Source: Phragmites australis (lineage: Eukaryota; Streptophyta; Magnoliopsida; Poales; Poaceae). From it: a stretch of 64,000 nt of DNA. Each line of letters opens with the position of its first letter. The stretch's first letter is position 1. Below, one piece after another: positions 58,764 to 64,000 of the stretch. The notes beneath the pieces are model-generated. The model was not told where the DNA came from. It did not search any database and saw only the letters and a program-made list of their open reading frames with translations. The translations under genes and the position numbers were made by a program. The stretch spans positions 4,030,001 through 4,094,000 of the forward strand of contig NC_084924.1 of assembly GCF_958298935.1 (NCBI RefSeq), in the 5' to 3' direction.

Positions 58764-61318
58764 TGCCGTGCCTTGCCTCACTCACCAGCTCATTCCAACA
58801 TATACACTGTGAGCTTTCTTCTCCCTCTGATCTGAACTGTTGGATGCCTGGTATAATTGCTCAGTGATGATAAATTTCATTGAAATTGAATTAGGATGTT
58901 GAGTACAATAGATACAACCTTGATTATCTGTTTGCAATTGGCATAGGCAGTGATATGATCTTTCAGTTTTGATTATGAGGATTCTGATCTCTTGCTAGTT
59001 GAATTCTGTTTTAGTTATCTGTCACTGCCTATTTGCTTGTATTCCTGGACTTGAGTGGCATCTATCTCTGAGTTCAGCACATTGTGAAGATTGCTTTGCA
59101 ATCTGTAGTTTGGAACAACTTCTATTTTCCTTTCTGTCACTTATGCAGAGAGGTATTAGTGTTCTGTTTGTCTGTCTTGTGAAGGCAAGGTGCTGGCTAA
59201 GTGCTGAATTCTGATTTTCAGTGATAATATCTTTGTTGTTATGTCCAGGAGTCTGTAGAATTCAGAGAATTGTATATCAAGATTGTTATCTAGGTGTGAT
59301 CTCATGTCCTAGTTTAATTTGTGATATGACTATCAGCTTGGGAGCAGATCTTTATTGATCTGGAGCCAGCTGACAAGAATACTCTGAGAGCCATTTTAAT
59401 ACCTCATCAAGTTCAGTTCAGTTATATATACATGATTTATATTCTCAGTGCTCATGGTATGACAGTCATGTATCTCATATTCATATTTTTGTCGTGTATT
59501 TTCTTCTGCTTGTGTTATTTCTTTATTGGAATATGTATATATATGCTATTTATATCGCACATATTACAACACGAACACCAGCGTCGATTCCCTCCACGTG
59601 TCCCCCCCCCCCCCCCTAAACCTTCACCAGCGACGAAATCCACGAGAACCCATTGGCCACATACACTCCCCCCCGGCTTCCACACCCTTCTCCCCATACA
59701 CCCCTGCACCCCATCCTCCCTCCTCTCCGCCGCCACCGGTGAACCACCGGACCCCCCCCCCCTTCCCTCCCCCCAACTCTTCACGCGCCGCTGCCCTCTC
59801 CAAACTCCACCTCTCCCAGCGAGCCCCACCCATCCGCCCCGCCAAGCCACTTCACGAAGCAGCTGTCCTCCATCGACCGAATCAGGGTAGGACTCCCCCA
59901 TATGCTCCCATCCGCGTCCTTCCCCCCATCCCCCCTCCTCTCTCTCCCAATGCTCTCTTCCTCGGAATCTCAGGTGCGAACCCTATGCGACAACACCCCA
60001 CCTCTCTTTGATTCTTCCTCGCGAGAACAACCCCGCAAGGCCACCTCCCATCCCCAAGAACTCCTCCATCATGCGCCATCCGCACGGGAACTCACCGGTT
60101 CGAGGAGCACGGTAGAGATGCCTGCGCAGGTCCAACTGCTCTGCCAAGGCCTGCGCTGTAGTGCTGGTGCTGCTGCCTTTAGCCTTGGATTTGGTCACTC
60201 TTGCTCTCATTTTTCCCCTTTTATTGTTGCCAGCTTTGTCTTATCCAGAAACCAAAGAGTGTATGCATGTATTCCCTATCCCTATCGTGAATTTGGCCAA
60301 ACTTCTCCAACCGGATTAACCAAAAAGGAAAAAAAAAACTGTTGTGTTGCTTGATCCCTTAGATATCAGGTGTTCCATCTGACCTACTTGAATCATTAAT
60401 AGCTGCTCCCAGATTTTTAATATTGTATTTTATCATTCACATATTTCCTCTTAGAGTGCCACTGTCAACCCTGATAAAGTTATGTTGAATCATTTTTCAT
60501 AAAGGAATGTTCTTGAGTTAATGTTTACCAATACTGATGAAAGCTTAGGCTTCCTTATTTTTAATAGTTTATACATGATCCTCATTACGTGTACAAGTCA
60601 CACTTCAGAACATTTCAATCTAAAAATTATTGCTATTTTCTTGTATGTTCATATTATTTAGATATGGCAACATTTTCCCATGTATATGTACATGTATTTA
60701 TAGGACAGCCTCTGTAAAGAACCTGCTTGGTTTTTTACTGAAGTGATTTTCTATGAAACTGCATAAATTTATAGTGGATAATTTTTCCTTAACTTATATC
60801 ATAGCATCATATCGAGGAAGATGGCTTCAATTAAAATATTCACTCCACATTTGATGGTGCTGATATGAAACTCGGTAAGATTAAGCCACTGCCCCCTTGA
60901 TTCTTTGTACTCCGTTCACAGCCTTGGGCTAACTCTCTTTGATCACTGACACGGCTACCACCTAAGGTTCTCTCCGTCTTTTTTTGCATCCAGGCCCCGC
61001 ATCATCGTTGTCTTCGCCAACACCGTCACAACCACTAGCGTCCTAGGTCATCAACAGTGTACCCCCGCTGGTGAACTTCCTCAGGTAAATCCCCAAATGG
61101 TACACCCACTCCATCCACGTGAGGGTTCATGAATTCAGATACGGTAAAGATTAGTGCACTAGTGCATTTGCTGTATTGGCCTAGACGTGCGCTATAATCA
61201 CCTCACTTCTCACCGAGTCCACCTATGGCGCTACCAATTTAGGCTTAGGGTCCGATCACATTTTCCCCTCTTTTTTCCTTTATACTTCAGATGGGCGGTA
61301 CAATTACATAGCAGCACT
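58764..61318. other. spacer with C-rich low-complexity stretch
   Basis: 58764-59560 is AT-rich without genes. 59590-60130 is extremely C-rich (several C8-C15 runs) with frames on both strands, none recognised; it may be a GC-rich first exon or promoter of an unknown transcript. 60360-61300 is again AT-rich. Confidence 0.4.
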
Positions 61319-61329
61319 CACTCTAACTT

Positions 61330-61497
61330 ATATGTACGTGTGTGTATATATATGTATATATATACACGTACATACGTATATATATATATGTACGTATGTG
61401 TATATATATATGTATGTATACATATGTATACATACATACATATATGTACATATGTATATATGTATACATACGTATGTATACATACATATATGTATAA
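61330..61497 (+). repeat. compound TA/TG/TATG microsatellite
   Basis: TATATGTA, TACGTA and TGTATACATA words repeated over about 165 bp with no interruption; also strongly self-complementary. Confidence 0.9.
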
Positions 61498-61532
61498 AAC
61501 TACTCACCTCAAATAGTATATTTGATTACCAG

Positions 61533-63181
61533 GACAATTAAAAATACAAGGCAGTTCCACATATATCAATACTATATCAACGCTGTAATCCCAGAAGCAA
61601 TAACTTTACAAAATAAGTAAGCCTACATTGACCCTAGCTATTTCTAATGCCTTCAGATAATACTTCTCTAAAAACACAAATTGCTAACTAATCTTCAAAA
61701 TCTTATACAGATTTGCAGGACTCCCTCATCAAGTAGCATGGTCTGGTTCAAATCTTATTGCTTCAGATATTATAATGACGTCAGTTAATGAATTAGTAAA
61801 AATAACCAATCCACATCAGATTTATGGATGTACCTAGCATTTCTAATTTTCGTTTAACACATAACCATTTTCACGTAATTATGTATATTCAAATTATAAA
61901 TCATTATTGTATTCAAAGCGCTTTCACCAAACCAGCCATGGTGGTATTTAGGCTGTACATCATGCAGAAAAAGAGTATTCTCAGAAGAAGATGCATACAG
62001 ATGTCCCAAATGCTCTGGAAACAACACTGAGCCTATTTATGTTTTCTTTAACAGATGTCTATAATACACTTTACACACTTATATTCTTTTTACTCATAAT
62101 AATCCTTTCTACATTAATGAACAGGTATCGGATCACTATCATTGCAGCAAACCCAGGTAATATCATGAAAGACAACGCACCTACCATAGAGATCATTTTC
62201 TTTGGAAACATCGGTGAAGAATTCATAGGAATCACTGCACTTCATCTAGCAGCGATATCAGAAGCAAACAATGGTTCAATCCCATCAGAAATAACACGTT
62301 TATATAATCATAAATATACCTTAAGAATTAGTGTTCCATTCTCATCCATGCAAAGAGATAATATATCATTCCAAGTAAAAAATATTGTTGCTATGTGTGG
62401 CTCTATCGTCATTCCTCCACCTATATACTATGCACCTTCAGGTACATACTATAACCCACAATGTAATTCTCCTCATTAGCTTAGGTTTTGAAAACAATAG
62501 AATTCACTAATGAGATATTCAACTGTACATATCCACATGAGAATCAAAACACTCCTATCCAAGATGTCACAACAAATTTACCACCTTGCATCAAAGCACT
62601 CCTATCAAGAACAAATTTACCACATTCACCTTCTGATGAAATAGCTAGACACAAGGACAAGGTAAACTTACTACTCTTTTGCTATGCATTACCATCTAAG
62701 CACAAAACTAAATGCTGAGGTGTATTTTTATCTTCTTATATAAAAAAAAACTCTTCATCATTATGTTCCTACTTTTTTAACATAATTTTTTTAACTAGAC
62801 TACCAGTAAACATATTTACATAAGCAATGTTCCACAACTTATTATGTAATGGCACATCTTCATCTCAAAAGATACCAAACTTCAAGTATGATAAAAGCCA
62901 AAATTATTAATACAATCATTGTACTACAGAAGACTACAGAGCAAGAAAACAATGCCAAAACACCTTTGCCTTCACCTGGATATTTTGCAACAATGCAACC
63001 AGTAAGTTCCTTCCCTAACAGCACAGACATTTACATAGATTCTTGATAATATAATAAACACCAATATACATCTCTATGTTTTTCTCAATTACAAGTCTCC
63101 AACAAACACAAGTGCACCAATAAAGCGAGAAGGTCATCCAGAAGATCCAGTTTCATCAGATTCTGAAACCACGCCAAAGTA
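61533..63181 (+). pseudogene. RPA70-like single-strand DNA-binding protein, DBD-C part
   Basis: Exons consistent in phase: 61533-61616 (QYYINAVIPEAITLQNK), 61711-61829 (ASDIIMTSVNELVKI), 61919-62054 (QPWWYLGCTSC...CPKC zinc ribbon), 62125-62441 (YRITIIAANPGN, EIIFFGNIGEEFIG, DNISFQVKNIVAM: OB-fold). Later pieces lie at 62488-62661 and 63095-63181 (SPTNTSAPIKREGHPEDPVS, stop). The zinc ribbon C-X2-C-X13-C-X2-C followed by an OB fold is the replication protein A large-subunit DBD-C arrangement; divergent copies of this gene are carried by plant Helitrons. The intron after 62054 starts AT instead of GT, so the gene is probably broken. DBD-A/B were not found upstream. Confidence 0.55.
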
Positions 63182-64000
63182 ACCATAAACTCTAAACATA
63201 TTTTATACGCAATACCTCCATATATACTTAATAATATTCTCATCATTTGTTCCTTTTTTTCTTATACAGTGCATATGTTACTCACAAAGAAAAAAGTACT
63301 GTGAAAAGAAGGCTCCTGAGAGACCGAATCCTACTAATCATCAGAGAAAAACTTTAAACAGCTTCAATGTAGTCGTTGTCCTCTTTTTAATCAGAATACA
63401 ACTCGCCGTGTGTAATCAAACTTATATTCTACCTATATGTAATCTCAAACTTACTACTACCTGAACTTTATTTAAATGAGATATAACCTAAGTAGCACAA
63501 TTTCAAGAATATTACCTTCCAATATGTATTTATACCTCAGCTTCAACAATTATTTTTCATACAAAATATGAGTTGGCGCAGCGAGCGCGCTGATAGGTCT
63601 TAGTATGTCTTGCCACGGCAAACTAACTTTGCAGAGAGCCAATGAGATGGTAGCTAACCAAGCCTGTAGCACAGGAAAAGGAAATCAGAACTGGAGCATA
63701 TGTTCCGACTAATTATAAAAATGAGGTGCAAGGTAATAGTATAAGCTGTGGAAGCCCACATTGACAAGATACAAAAAGCACTAAAAACAAGATTCCAAAA
63801 GAATTAGTTAGTCATGAGAAATAAAATAGCATAGAAAGAACAATGAGGATTCCAAATTTGAAGACCTTGCAGCGAGGATTTTATTGCTATGGAATAAATT
63901 TGATGGTAGTGCTGTGTCAGTGTCACCAGAGAGAACAAGATCCTCATGGGCTTGGCATGCACTAAAAGAGCATCATAGGGCATGTGGGTCATCGACAGGG
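63182..64000. other. 3' flank of RPA-like gene and possible Helitron end
   Basis: At 63573-63599, GGCGCAGCGAGCGCGCTGAT forms a short hairpin (CAGCG/CGCTG) followed by AGGTCTTAG and a T. This resembles a Helitron 3' end but with TTAG rather than CTAG. No gene was recognised in the remaining sequence. Confidence 0.35.

Noticed and set aside
59515..60354. Several 100-160 codon ORFs on both strands in the C-rich region
   Set aside because: Product of low-complexity C/G runs; Pro- or Gly-rich on opposite strands with no recognisable domain.
61187..61541. Tyr/Ile/Val-rich ORFs over the microsatellite
   Set aside because: Translation of TATG/TACA repeats, not a gene.

Overview
The window looks like nuclear DNA from a grass (Poaceae). 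Its genes are split by many short introns with GT...AG borders. First exons are GC-rich and introns and spacers AT-rich. The gene families (plant histidinol dehydrogenase, WPP domain-associated protein, NPH3/BTB, TAP46, calmodulin-like) and the mobile DNA (Ty1/copia, Tat-type Ty3/gypsy, Tourist-like MITEs, Helitron termini, hAT) are those of a monocot genome. I cannot name the species.

Layout. 1-5278: a Ty1/copia element with an intact 1386-codon gag-pol ORF and a 3' LTR; its 5' LTR lies outside the window. 5289-7530: 3' ends of two host-gene fragments, one resembling the tail of plant tomosyn/Lgl-type proteins. 7530-9200: a Helitron-like end and a MITE. 9857-13561: a complete 5-exon WPP domain-associated protein gene. 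15130-18431: a complete 14-exon histidinol dehydrogenase gene. 18500-22900: repeats, a long inverted repeat, and a Helitron-like 5' terminus followed by an alpha-1,4-fucosyltransferase fragment. 22840-28905: a decayed Tat-type gypsy element and a LINE 3' end, on opposite strands. 28905-34500: AT-rich spacer with a SINE and MITEs. 34515-38245: a complete 4-exon NPH3/BTB gene. 38870-46080: GGT-rich repeats split by a solo LTR, then a second decayed gypsy element. 47276-47689: a small hAT-like element. 49201-51482: a possible Helitron. 52304-52843: a single-exon calmodulin-like gene. 54702-56318: the last three exons of a TAP46 gene whose 5' part is not recognisable. 57129-58758: a second solo LTR of the family seen at 39975. 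61535-63170: an RPA70-like gene of the type carried by plant Helitrons.

The host genes do not form one pathway: histidine biosynthesis, nuclear-envelope/coiled-coil structure, phototropism-type ubiquitin-ligase adaptors, calcium sensing and PP2A/TOR signalling. The most unusual observations are three. (1) A reading-frame-compatible first gag exon sits inside the copia LTR, with a matching splice acceptor just before the main ORF. (2) Two solo LTRs, each with an exact 5-bp target duplication, carry arrays of nested CCGGA...TCCGG palindromes just upstream of their TATA boxes. (3) Several fragments of host genes lie beside Helitron-type termini.
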